64,000 bases of DNA. Source: Branchiostoma floridae (Eukaryota; Chordata; Leptocardii; Amphioxiformes; Branchiostomatidae). Positions 32,354 through 43,220 of this stretch are shown piece after piece (position 1 is the first letter of the stretch; each line of letters opens with the position of its first letter). The stretch covers positions 23,038,470-23,102,469 of the forward strand of contig NC_049988.1 in the NCBI RefSeq assembly GCF_000003815.2. Direction: 5' to 3'. Below the pieces are notes generated by a model that saw only the letters and a program-made list of their open reading frames with translations, searched no databases and had not been told where the DNA came from. A program made the translations under genes and the position numbers.

Positions 32354-33856
32354 TCACCGGTGCGTTTTACAATGGTTGTTCAATGTAGATTTCTTTGTTG
32401 CAGAATAGTCACACTGGTCACACTTGTAAGGTTTTTCACCGGTATGAGTTCTCATATGTTTTACTAAGTCAGTCTTGTGAGCTGTCCTGTACCCACACTC
32501 CCCACACATGAAGGGCTTATCACCAGTGTGTTGGGCTAGATGATAATCCAAACTGCCTTTCGTTGTTGCAGAATAGTCGCACTGGTCACACTTGTAGGGT
32601 TTTTCCCCCGTGTGTGTTCTCATGTGTCGGGATAAGTGAGACGTGTGAGCTGTCCTATACCCACACTCCCCACACATGTAGGGCTTATCACCAGTGTGTT
32701 TTGCTTGATGTTGGTACAAACTGGATTTTTGTGCAGCAGAATAGTCACACTGGTTACATTTGTAGGGTTTTTCACCGGTATGAGTTCTCATATGTTTGGA
32801 TAAGTGAGACTTTTGAGTTGCTCTGTACCCGCACTCACCACACATGTAGGGCTTGTCACCAGTGTGTTTGGCTAGATGCCTGTCGAAAGTGGATTTCATT
32901 GCTGCAGAATAGTCACACTGGTCACATTTGAAGGGTTTCTCACCCCTGTGAGTCCTCAAATGTATGGATAAAGTTGAATTTCGAGCTGTCCTGTACCCAC
33001 ACTCCCCGCATATGTAGGGCTTATCACCAGAGTGCTTTGCTAGATGTCTGTCCAAGGTGGATTTCGCTGCAGCAGAATAGTCACAATGGTCACACTTGTA
33101 GGGTTTTTCCCCGGTATGAGTTCTCATATGGTAAGATAAAGTAGACTTCTGAGCTGTCCTGTACCCACACTCCCCACACATGTAGGGCTTTTCACCAGTG
33201 TGTATGGCTTGATGTTGGTCCAAATGATATTTCCTTGTTGCAGAATAGTCACACTGGTCACACTTGTAGGGTTTTTCACCTGTATGAGTTCTCATATGTC
33301 TGGATAACTCAGAATTCTTAGCTGTCTTGTACCCACACTCCCCACACATGTAGGGCTTGACACCAGTGTGTTTGGCTAGATGTTGGCTCAAGGTGGACTT
33401 ACATGTAGCAGAATAATCACACTGGTCACACTTGTAGGGTTTTAGACCCGTATGAGTCCTCATATGTATAGTCAAGGTAGACTTTTGCATTGCCCTGTAC
33501 CCACACTCCCCACACATGTAGGGCTTGTCACCAGTGTGCATGGCTAGATGTTGGTTCAAGTTGGACTTCCGTGCAGCAGAATAGTCACACTGGTCACACT
33601 TGTACGGTTTTTCACCGGTATGAGTTCTCGTATGTTCGGATAATAGAGACTTCCGAGCTGCCATGTACCCACACTCCCCACACATGTAGGGCTTATCACC
33701 TGTGTTTGCTTCCGGTTGACTGACCAAACTGGTTTTGCTCGCTGTTGGCTGGTCTTCGGTTTTACTTGCCTCCCGGTCACGTAGACATCCAGTGGGAGAC
33801 CCATAACCGAGATTCTGGGGAACAGCAGTAGGAGACCCATCACATGCCTCTGCCAT
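32354..33856 (-). CDS. ZnF4: 16-finger C2H2 protein
   Basis: 500 residues: a 56-residue leader (MAEACDGSP) resembling ZnF1 (SKTEDQPTASKTSL), then 16 complete 28-residue C2H2 fingers in strict M-type/K-type alternation, ending HCKTHR-stop. Several linkers deviate from TGEKP: TGLKP, TGVKP, SGDKP and RGEKP, which may loosen DNA contacts between fingers 3-5 and 8-10. Residues at helix positions -1, 3 and 6 vary from finger to finger while the framework is nearly constant. The start is fixed by an acceptor immediately upstream. Its leader groups it with ZnF1 and the partial right-arm gene rather than with ZnF3/ZnF5. Confidence 0.9.
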   Translation of the reverse strand: MAEACDGSPTAVPQNLGYGSPTGCLRDREASKTEDQPTASKTSLVSQPEANTGDKPYMCGECGYMAARKSLLSEHTRTHTGEKPYKCDQCDYSAARKSNLNQHLAMHTGDKPYMCGECGYRAMQKSTLTIHMRTHTGLKPYKCDQCDYSATCKSTLSQHLAKHTGVKPYMCGECGYKTAKNSELSRHMRTHTGEKPYKCDQCDYSATRKYHLDQHQAIHTGEKPYMCGECGYRTAQKSTLSYHMRTHTGEKPYKCDHCDYSAAAKSTLDRHLAKHSGDKPYICGECGYRTARNSTLSIHLRTHRGEKPFKCDQCDYSAAMKSTFDRHLAKHTGDKPYMCGECGYRATQKSHLSKHMRTHTGEKPYKCNQCDYSAAQKSSLYQHQAKHTGDKPYMCGECGYRTAHTSHLSRHMRTHTGEKPYKCDQCDYSATTKGSLDYHLAQHTGDKPFMCGECGYRTAHKTDLVKHMRTHTGEKPYKCDQCDYSATKKSTLNNHCKTHR

Positions 33857-33863
33857 GTCGAAC

Positions 33864-34038
33864 CTAAAGGAACAATATCTAAAAATTAGAAAGAAGAAAA
33901 AATTAATTAAAACTGCATGGATAAAGTTTGGAAGCAAACAAATAATATTTACCTTTACATGAGATAGTCCAACAAGCTATTTACCCCTTGGTGTTTTCTT
34001 TTTCTATTTGTGCGTTTTTGCAATTACAATATACATGA

Positions 34039-34069
<31 letters not shown>

Positions 34070-34690
34070 TGTTTTCAATATGCTAGTCACGTTCACTATA
34101 CATCGATGATGAAAACCACACGATAAAAATCAAGTGATGAAAATCATACAATAAGCAATTTCTTCACAACGAGGGATTATTTTTCTATGGTCACAAAGTT
34201 TACAGCTTCAAGCCTTTTGTGATTGCATACAACACATAACAAATCACCTGTTATAAAAGTTCTACCCATTTTACAGTAGACTCTTCCAATGACCTAAATG
34301 ACCCCGGCGGCATCTTGCGTAGATTTATTGGTTGGCTGTCGGGTAGATCTAGCCCCTCGAGCTTTGTCCTGATACTTGCTACACCATCATGTAACCGAAC
34401 ACCACAGGGTTTCTGCTACACCTCCAGTTGCCATGGCAACAGCGGTCCTGGAAGTTCATTTAGATAATTTTTTGGAGATCAAGATGAGAAAGTAGACGAA
34501 ACGTAGCAAAAAGTCATGTTTTCCTTTGTTTCCGTGAAAGTAAAGATGCCCCCCTCCCCACCCCCATTTTCGTCACCCCGAAAAGTCTTTATACATTTCT
34601 GTCAAATCTAACTCGCATACCATATAAATGACCTCTACCCTCCATAGTTAATAGTAATGCAGTAATTTTGTATGTATATCTCGTATTTAC
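33864..34690 (-). other. First intron of ZnF4
   Basis: Contains a (TA)n run at 34037-34061 and diverged copies of shared first-intron motifs (GATTGCATACAACACATAAC; AATGACCCCGGCGGC near 34300). No gene seen. Confidence 0.6.
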
Positions 34691-34850
34691 CTGCTTCCAG
34701 TGATGATTAGCACCTCCGCACAATCCTCCTGCAAGCGTCTGTCTGGAGCAGCAAGGTGAAAGGTGACTGGTAACGTAGGGTGAAAGGTCATAAAATGCCT
34801 GCTTATACACATTCAGTGTGCAGCACGTTCCGCCTACACTTCAGAGTTGC
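34691..34850 (-). promoter_or_regulatory. ZnF4 noncoding 5' exon and promoter
   Basis: Conserved 5' exon; the donor here reads GCAG|GTAAATACG. The GTGAAAGGTGA and GTGAAAGGTCA words are retained. Confidence 0.55.
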
Positions 34851-34959
34851 TGCTCTTTTTTTGTGACTTTTCTGGATTTTTTCGTTCTTTCCTTTTCTTC
34901 GTTTCTTCTTTTTGTGTTTTCACATAGGACGGAAAAAAAGCAGTTGCTCACGTAATCAC

Positions 34960-36953
34960 ATTGTAGCCTTTATAGATTCCATTTTCATGTCTAAATGCTG
35001 TCAAGTGTGGGGATGAACTAACGGTGCAATATAACCCTGGGCCGCCAGAGGGAGCCGTTTGCTGGGCTGGAGTTATGCTACAGCATCTTTTGAAGCAAAA
35101 TAAGCAACCTCCAGATGGAAGAACAAGAATGAAGGATTTGTTCTTAAACAGGACTTACGTGTGTCCGGGCTGCCTTGGTTAAGAGAAAGACGCCATGAGC
35201 GGAACACAGTTTTGGGTACAACATTGTAATGGTCAGTGTCAAAACGTTGAACAATTATTTATATATGGAGCGGACATCTTTCTCACCACAGTCACCCCTC
35301 ATTAAAACAGCAGGAGCTGCAGAGTTTCCGTTTACAACTTTTATTCAGTCTTTCACACAGACCTCAGTAAGACGGCTGGAGCCACAGTTCCTGTTGGTAA
35401 CTTTAATTTAGTGCCACACAAGTACAGATCGGCTTCACCAATGTGGTTTCTTCATTGATCCAGGCTCACATGAGCACAGTATACCAGCTTTTATAAAGAA
35501 AATTGTTAAATTAAAGGTCCTTCCATCAATAATTACAGGCTGTAATGGCATTAGGCATTTTCATCTTTTACTACTAGAACAAAGAGTAGCCAGCGCTGAG
35601 AGCCTACACCACCAGACACCCAGGTGTCAGGGCCAGAGGAAGACCACGCCGCAGGTGGATAGAGGGAGTGGCAGAGACTGTCCGTGCACATGCCTGACTC
35701 TCCAGGAGGCGACACACCTGGCTCAAGACAGATGTTTACATCTCCCCGCGACGCCCCCCCCCAGGCATAAGCGGAAGGATAAAGTAAAGTAAAGTAAAGT
35801 AACAAAGAGTAGTCAGTCTACTGTGAAAACAATGAAGTTGCAAATTTTTAACGCTTGCATATCTAAAACTGCAAGCATGCACACAATCAAAACAAGAACC
35901 TGGCTAAGATATATGATTCTTAGCGCAGATGGAATTCATGTAAAGAAAATATTAATGGATTTGATACTGTCAAACCAAGAGCTTTCTACTTCTAAAATGT
36001 AAAACCTTTTGGCTACGTGCCAAAAATATCGGTACATTCTCTGCAATATATATGAGAAGTGAGGCGTGTCTAAAATTGTACTTGGTACTGATTCATTGCT
36101 TTGGTGCCTATTCACTCTTTCTCTTGCGTTATTTTACCACTCAACAAACTTGTAAACAAAGTTGCTACATTTTAACGTTTTACTGACTCGTGGATTATAA
36201 TTTTGTCTTCACTGGACACGTCCAGATAGCCGTTTGCGGCCATGTCTTGAGTGAAGCTTTTTAAGCGATTACAGGTTGTCTGTCTTCTCAGTTCATCGGT
36301 TTGTAGGAAACGCCGCCCAAACAGTGAAGAACGTCATACGGCCAAACTAAATCGTTTGACTGGCTAGTAGTTTTACTGCAGGTGTCCGGAGGGCCGGTTT
36401 ACAGTGGTGGAGATAGTTCCGTCTGTCGCCTACGGACGACCTGAAAACAAGGAGCAGAGATAGATGAGATATCGAGTGATGTGGTTTGAAATAATTTATA
36501 ATGAGGAATGATTTACTGCGGATAGCCGTATAGTCGGCATCTGGAAAACAATCGAGGAATTATCATGGATGAGATGTGGATTGGCGTGTTTTGAAATGGC
36601 TTGTAGTAAGGGATCTGATGATCCAACATGTTTAGTATGTAGAATAGGCCACAAAAAGTAACTTTATGGATGGCATCCTATGCAGAGTGCAAAAATAATG
36701 AGATAGCGCGAAAAAAGAAAGATGGGTAAAAAAATCAAGATGGCTTAATTTTAAAAACAGACACCATAAACGTCGTAACAAGATTTGAAGTGGCAAAACG
36801 TGGCATCACAACTAACAATTATTCCTGTATCAAAATCAAAGAAGCAAACTAGTGTAGTGAAAGTGATACTGGTATTACTTGCCAAGCTGGCAGCTACAGT
36901 CATGGCTTCCATATTGGTGGCACTTTTGCAACTATCCAACAAGTTTCACTACT
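34960..36953. repeat. Shared block 3' of lectin D
   Basis: Paralogue of the 8.7-10.9 kb block, interrupted by a short LINE insertion at 35590-35800. From about 36500 it diverges into sequence not seen elsewhere in the window. No gene seen. Confidence 0.6.
35578..35812 (+). mobile_element. Short LINE 3' end (35590-35800) with 12-bp target duplication
   Basis: AACAAAGAGTAG flanks both sides (35578-35589 and 35801-35812). The insert encodes a LINE C-terminal scrap (ARGRPRRRWIEGVAETVRAH) and ends in an (AAAGT)n tail. Paralogous sites at 9550, 20945 and 25078 are empty, with a single copy of the target. The tail sequence differs from that of the 7.4-kb LINE, so it is a different family. Confidence 0.9.
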
Positions 36954-37431
36954 TCACGAAATGACACGGTTATAAGAAGTACCTGGAACAGCCTGACATA
37001 TGAAGTAAAACCGCAAGATGCATGTGTTGTCGCTCCACTTGTCTTTTTTCAATGCAGAGTAAAGAACGCAATTTTCGCCGCCCCCATCGTTGTCCGGTTG
37101 TCCCGGAGCCCAGGAGCTGTACGTGCCAAGTGCAGAACCGTCCACCCAGTCAAAGCTTCCCTCTTCGCGCTGATCGTGCAGGCCGATCCAGAAGCCCCTC
37201 TTGTCACTCAAAGCATTGTGCAGAGAGATCAGGAAGCTGTTGGTCTCAGCGTCTCGGGGCATGGCAAGGGTGCCGCCGTCTTCACCACAGGCCGAAGAAG
37301 CATCGCTGAAGGTCTTACGTGTTTTGAAGGCCTTGAAGCAGATTCTGTTCCAAATTGTGTATCCGTAAGGACAAGATGCTGAAAAACAACTTTTACATTA
37401 ACATATATATATTTGGATGGCTATCCGCATA

Positions 37432-37473
<42 letters not shown>

Positions 37474-39165
37474 TGTGAGGAAGGGAAACCATGATAATCC
37501 ACGCCACATATATAACTTATACTAATGATGATGCCCCAAAATCCTGTATTAATGATATTGGTCAATATGTCATCACAAACAGATACACATAAAAACTAAA
37601 AACCTGGCGTCTCGCTCATCTCGTGAAGACGCTGCTCCAAGGCGGTGGTTCGGTTTTGGTCTTTGTACAGGTCGCGCTTCAAGGCGTCATCAGTAGTGGC
37701 CATGTTGCATTGGTCGTGCTTCAAGGCGTCAACAGTAGTGGCCATGTTGTATTGGTCGCGCTTCAAGGCGTCAACAGTAGTGGCCATGTTGTATTGGTCG
37801 CGCTTCAAGGCGTCGACAATGGTGGATAGTTGGCGCATGTCGTCTAGGTCGCGCTTCAAGGCGTCAACAGCGGTGGACAATTGGGATATTTCCTAAAACG
37901 TTTATCAGAATATCATACTTGGGAAAATGTTAAGGAAAGAGAAAAGCATGTTCTGTCTTGTTAGCCTCTCGAGTAAAATGAAAAGAGAAACTGTGTCAAA
38001 ATTTACACAACAGTATCCACAGAGCAAGAGTGTTTACCTCTTTATTTATGAACGTCAGAGGGGCGAGTCCCACAGCGATCAGTACGGCAATGCCGGCGGC
38101 GATGCAGCTGCGGTGGGACCGGATGAAGCTACAGAGAGCACCGCGGCCGCTTGCCTCACGCGAGTACGTCCTGTCTGTAGAGTTTACCATGACGTTAACG
38201 TCCACATATTGACTCAACAGATAAATAAATACATAAATAACAAATATGTTAAATGGGATTTCAAAAAAATTACATGAGATCAGGAAGCCGTTGTTTTTTG
38301 ACATTTTCAAAAGGATGTAGCCCCGGCCGGGCTCCGATCCCCACAAATTTGTCCCGGTGGACTGCTGGATACCCGGGGTGTTCCCCATGGGTAGGACATG
38401 GCATCATTTTTCAAATCCGACTTGGATTCAACCCGATGCAAGGCCGGACACCCCTAAATGTCCGTGAGCCGCAAGGTGTCCCACCGAAAGTGCCCAAAAC
38501 AGACCGTGAACTGCCCGGAAAGGCCCTTATTTCATACTATGACCCAAGTCTTAGCAAGAAACCACACAGACGTATAGTTTAAAAAATAGGCATGTTTTCC
38601 GTATTTACATTTTTTTTAATAAAGTAAAGTTTGCGACCCACATGGTCGTTTTTCGTTCGATACCAGGCTGCAAAATAACACACACACACACACAACGTTA
38701 CCTCAACCAAAAGAATGCCAATATGTAAGCCAGACGGGAATGCCAATATGCAAGCCATATACATACGCACTTACAAGTGTGACCACTCCCATTATATATG
38801 AAATCGGGCTGTTTGTACCAGGAATAAGGATTCATTTGCAATCCTAATGTTGATCTGAATTCACAAGCCATGCTATGAACAGTCCAAATTTCAGCTTGTT
38901 TCATAAAACAAAATTCACTAAATACTGAAAGGGGCAAGTAACAAACATGTCGGCTACCTGCAGACGTGTACGTTGCGTGGCCTTCGTACGTACGTCAAGC
39001 CGCTCCTTGCTCTTCTTGCGACTTGTCAGAAGGGCTGTTGCCATGGCGAACACGCCCGCGGGAACCACCCTGATGGACAGGAGGGGGTTGGGGCGGCGAC
39101 CCGCTGGTTTGACCGCTGTCTGGGTGTGGGAAAGGGGACCGGACCGGCTCTGCTTGCTCGTACAT
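36954..39165 (-). pseudogene. Lectin D: type II C-type lectin with nonsense codon in the tail exon
   Basis: Exons: tail 38958-39165, membrane 38038-38174, stalk 37604-37892, lectin 36954-37378; all phases agree. The tail frame MYEQAEPVRS... stops at codon 57 (TGA at 38995-38997), where lectins A and E have TCA serine just before HTYEG. No Met occurs in the membrane exon to rescue translation, so the locus is probably non-functional unless another first exon is used. Downstream exons have no lesions. The stalk has 14-residue repeats (DQYNMATTVDALKR) rather than mostly 17. The stalk donor has moved 3' to CCAG|GTTTTT. The lectin domain keeps six cysteines, FWIGLHD, QPD and WSD. Confidence 0.8.
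37434..37470. repeat. (GT)n microsatellite
   Basis: GT run in the lectin D intron between stalk and lectin exons. Confidence 0.95.
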
Positions 39166-39250
39166 GTCGAACGTACTGTGCAGTGTTTAGCAACATTTAC
39201 ATACCTTGATTAGTCTGATGACGTAACATCACACTTACTTTAACCTGGAG

Positions 39251-39330
39251 GGATGACGTGGCATCAGGTGGTGCGAATGGCATTTTGTTTTTCTGCAAGT
39301 GGCAGACTAATTTTCTAGGAAAAGAAGTTA
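39251..39330 (-). promoter_or_regulatory. Lectin D conserved upstream element
   Basis: Nearly identical to the lectin A element: GATGACGTGGCATCAGG, GCGAATGGCATTTTG, GGCAGACTAATTTTCTAGG. Its preservation despite the broken reading frame fits recent inactivation. Confidence 0.5.
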
Positions 39331-39399
39331 ATCTGAGCTGGGAGGTAGAAGATCAAACAAATCTATTCAAACGTACGTAAGAACTCACGATGTAATCGT

Positions 39400-40996
39400 T
39401 GAATGCTTGTGCTAAGCCCCTCCCCACTTCTTTGGGAGCTAACACAATAAAATATTATCTCTCAGCCGCTTCCTTGTGCATAAATGGTCTATTTTACACA
39501 CACACACACACGCGCGCGCGCGCACACCCCCCCCCCACACACGTGTTGAAATGGACCGTTTCTTAATGACTTCTGATCCAAAATGGACTCTTACAACATC
39601 AACCATTTTTATCATAGGTCTCAAATTGACCCCTATAAAAATGGACTTATGCTGTCAATCACCCAACGCAAAATGGACTCTTCCAAATAACCCATTCCCG
39701 CCCCTTTTCGAACGCTGGACCTATCCTGAACAACATGTCACTTGGAATGACCCAGGAAAGCAAAGCATATCTTTTTTTTTTTAAATTTTAGTAAACCATT
39801 TCAAAATGACATATACCAATTATGTGAATATATATCTTTGGATATTAGTCCTAGGCACTCAAAAAAACAAAACACTGGTCATATATTTATAATATGGTAA
39901 CATTGGAGGCCAAAATATATAATATGGTCTAAAGAGCCTAAAATCCCCATATCAATGGGAAGAAAGTCTACAATGTGAATGCTTCCCTGCAGACATTCAT
40001 GTCTGCAGCCCTATGCACCCCCATGGCAAATTACAGGCCATTTCGATGTAGTAATGACGTAAGATATCATAAAAGCGTAATGCCGATACATTAGAACGAG
40101 TGGGTTAACCACCATGATCAGAAGATGCACCAGGCCCGCGCCCATCTCCGCTTCTAAGCCCTGGGGCCACACAAAGGTGCAAGCACTACAGCAGGGGGCT
40201 AGTCCACTAGTAGTGTAGTGTGTTTAGCTTCCATACTCTCATGATAGTAAGTGCCGCCAATTTTCCTCTGCGTATACCAATGGTATTGTTTAATACAATT
40301 AGGATATTACCATAGTCAATATGGACCTAAGAAGGCCATGTATGTTCAATACATCATTGTGTAGTACATCCCGCCTACATTATTGGAGAGGTGCCCAATA
40401 CTTTTGTTTGAACTAAGCACCTTAGATGGTAATAATGTCCTATGGCCAAAGGACTATCATCCAACGGCTTTTCTCCTTTCTTTATCTCTTTCTTCACTTC
40501 CTTTCTTTCTTTTAACTTTCTTTGTTCTCTTTCCTTACTTCCTTCATTCTAATAGGTCCCCCCCCCCTAAACAAAACAAAACCCGTCTGGACATTGTTGT
40601 GCAAATCAAAACATTACTGCGCCTTGAACTCTGAAATATTACATAGAATATGCGTTCTTATCTCTATTAGAGGGCTGTTAACATGGTTTATGTGTAGTAA
40701 GCAAATAAATCTGTCCTGATATGCAGCTTGTGTAATTCAGTTAAAAGCTGGTGTGTGACACCATGATGTGGTTTACTGGGTACGTATTACAAACACATCC
40801 TTTCTGCTCGTCCTGGGACATTCAGGCATTCTTTCCAATACATGTATATACAATATATACAAGTATACAACATTATTGAATATAAAACTATCCTGTGACC
40901 TTGTACGGGCAGCACAACATTGTGCACCTACTACACAAGACAAAGTGAAAGTTGTACTTTTATTAAACTTCCTTGTACTCACTAATCAAGTATGTT

Positions 40997-41028
<32 letters not shown>

Positions 41029-41040
41029 TAGCAAAGGCAG
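39400..41040. repeat. Intergenic block between lectin D promoter and ZnF5 3' end
   Basis: Paralogue of 14.0-15.8 kb. Contains a CA/CG run with poly-C at 39495-39540, a conserved minus-strand AATAAA (TTTATT at 40959-40964) and a (TA)n run at 40996-41025. No gene seen. Confidence 0.6.
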
Positions 41041-41084
41041 TCAATGAACTACAGTTCATATCACAGAAGCTGATTTCACAAGAC

Positions 41085-41380
41085 AAGCCCCAACTTAGTC
41101 AAACAGCCTGGTGTTCCCGCCATATGTATTTGACCGCAAACCAAGCCACTCTAAGTAGTACACTGAGGTCATTTCCCCCGCGTACTGTCAAAGACTGGAA
41201 CGACTTTCCCGCGGAGGGCGCCTTATCTTCCACCTGGACATCTTCAAGACTCAAATCTGACTCAAGTGTCTGTCGGCATAACCGCCTTTCTCAGGAAACT
41301 CCACACAACTTAAGGTTACAGAGGCTTCAAAATGCTGAAGGCCGTTGCCTTAATACAAACACGGGACGGATATAGAACTT
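41085..41380 (+). mobile_element. CR1-like LINE C-terminal scrap
   Basis: The plus frame contains SFPPRTVKDWNDFPAEGA, matching the SFFPRTVREWNxLP pattern near the C-terminus of CR1/Jockey-type reverse transcriptases. The continuation (IFHLDIFKTQI) is in another frame, so the copy is frameshifted and dead. Confidence 0.6.
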
Positions 41381-41599
41381 TGAAAACAGGTGACATCACT
41401 ACAGCATATGCACGCTCGTAACTGTGAGGTGGCTATTCTCAAAGTAAAGTGTTCTTCTTACATGCATGATGTATATACATCATGATATATATAATATAAG
41501 CTCCTAGAAGATGATTTCTATATATTGTAGTTTTTTTAACAGCTAGATGACATACAACTCTGGTAAACTATCAGTTAGGATAAAGGAGTCTTCTTAGAT

Positions 41600-43213
41600 G
41601 TTCCGAAATCACATTCCTTACACATGTAGTGTTGTTCACCGGTGTGTTTTACAATGTTTCAATGCAGATTTTACTGCAGTAGAATAGTCACACTGGTCAC
41701 ATTTCTAGGGCTTTTCACCAGTATGAGTTCTCCTCATATGTGTGAATAAGTTAGATTTCTGAGCTGTCCTGTACCCACACTCCCCACACTTGTAGGGTTT
41801 CTCACCGGTGTGTACGGCTAGATGTTGGTCCAAATTGTATTTCTGTGCAGCAGAATAGTCACACCGGTCGTACCCACACTCCCCACACATGTAGGGATTT
41901 TCACCAGTATGCGTGGCTAGATGTCGGTTCAAGGCGGACTTCTATGCAGCAGAATAGTCACACTGGTCACACTTGTAGGGTTTGTTACCGGTATGAGTTC
42001 TCATATGTTGGAATAAGGAATATTTCCGAGCTGTCCTGTATCCACATTCATCACACAAGTAAGGTTTCTCACCAGTGTGTTTGGCAATATGTTGGTCCAA
42101 ATGGGACTTTCGTGCAGTAGAATAGTCACACTGGTCACACTTGTACGGCTTGTAACCAGTATGAGTTCTCATATGTTGGGATAAGGCAGATTTCTGAGCT
42201 GCCCTGTACCCACACTCCGCACACATGTAGGGTTTATCTCCAGTGTGTTTAGCTAGATGTAGGTCCAAAGTGTTTTTTTGTGCAGCAGAATAGTCACACT
42301 GGTCGCACTTGTAGGGTTTTTCACCGGTATGAGTTCTCAAATGTAGGGATAAGGCATATTTCCAAGCTGTCCTGTACCCGCACTCCCCACACATGTATGG
42401 CTTTTCACCGGTGTGTCTAGCTAGATGTTGGTCCAAATGGCATTTCCTTGCTGCAGAATAGTCACACTGGTCACACTTGTAGGGTTTGTCACCGGTGTGA
42501 GTTCTCATATGTTGGGATAAATGAGACTTCGCAGCTGTCCTGTACCCACACTCCCCACACATGTAGGGTTTCTCACCGGCGTGTCTGGCTAGATGTAGGT
42601 CCAAAGTGTTTTTTTGTGCAGCAGAATAGTCACACTGGCCACACTTGTAGGGTTTGTCACCGGTGTGAGTTCTCATATGTTGGGATAAATGAGACTTCGC
42701 AGCTGTCCTGTACCCACACTCCCCACACATGTAGGGTTTCTCACCGGCGTGTCTGGCTAGATGTAGGTCCAAACTGGATTTTTGTGCAGCAGAATAGTCA
42801 CACTGCTCACACTTGAATGGTTTTTCACCGGTATGAATTCTCCTATGTTCAGCTAAATGAGACCTCTTAGCTGTCCTGTACCCACACTCCCCACACATGT
42901 AGGGCTTATCACCTGTGTGTTTGGCTAGATGTAGGTCCAAACTGGATTTTTGCGCAGCAGAATAGTCATACTGGTCACACTTGAATGGTTTTTCTCCTGT
43001 GTGTGTTCTCATATGTTGGGATAAGTGAGACTCCCTGGCTGTCCTGTACCCACACTCCTCACACATGTAGGGCTTTTCATCAGCTGTTGATTTCGGTTGT
43101 CTGACCAAAGTCGTTTCGCTCGTTGTTGGCTGGTCACAAAAAACTCCAGTAGGGGACCCATCGCCGAAGTTTTGGGGAACAGTAGTAGGAGACCCATTAC
43201 CTTCCTCTGCCAT
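41600..43213 (-). pseudogene. ZnF5: C2H2 zinc-finger pseudogene
   Basis: Leader MAEEGNGSP and early fingers are almost identical to ZnF3. Lesions in reading order: finger 2 has Tyr for its second Cys (CDQYDYS); finger 14 has a TAG at codon 424 (41942-41944), probably from CAG; the next fingers are fused by an in-frame deletion of about 69 bp ([14 protein letters not shown]); one finger has His-x4-His (HMRRTH); a TAG replaces the Tyr of GEKPY near 41708; and the terminal finger lacks one residue before HCKTHR-stop. A 423-residue, 13-finger product is still possible if the first TAG ends a functional allele. Confidence 0.8.
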
Positions 43214-43220
43214 GTCAAAC

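Noticed and set aside
41845-42120. Readthrough or programmed recoding at ZnF5 stops
   Set aside because: Several other lesions (Cys loss, fused finger, shifted terminus) indicate decay rather than recoding.
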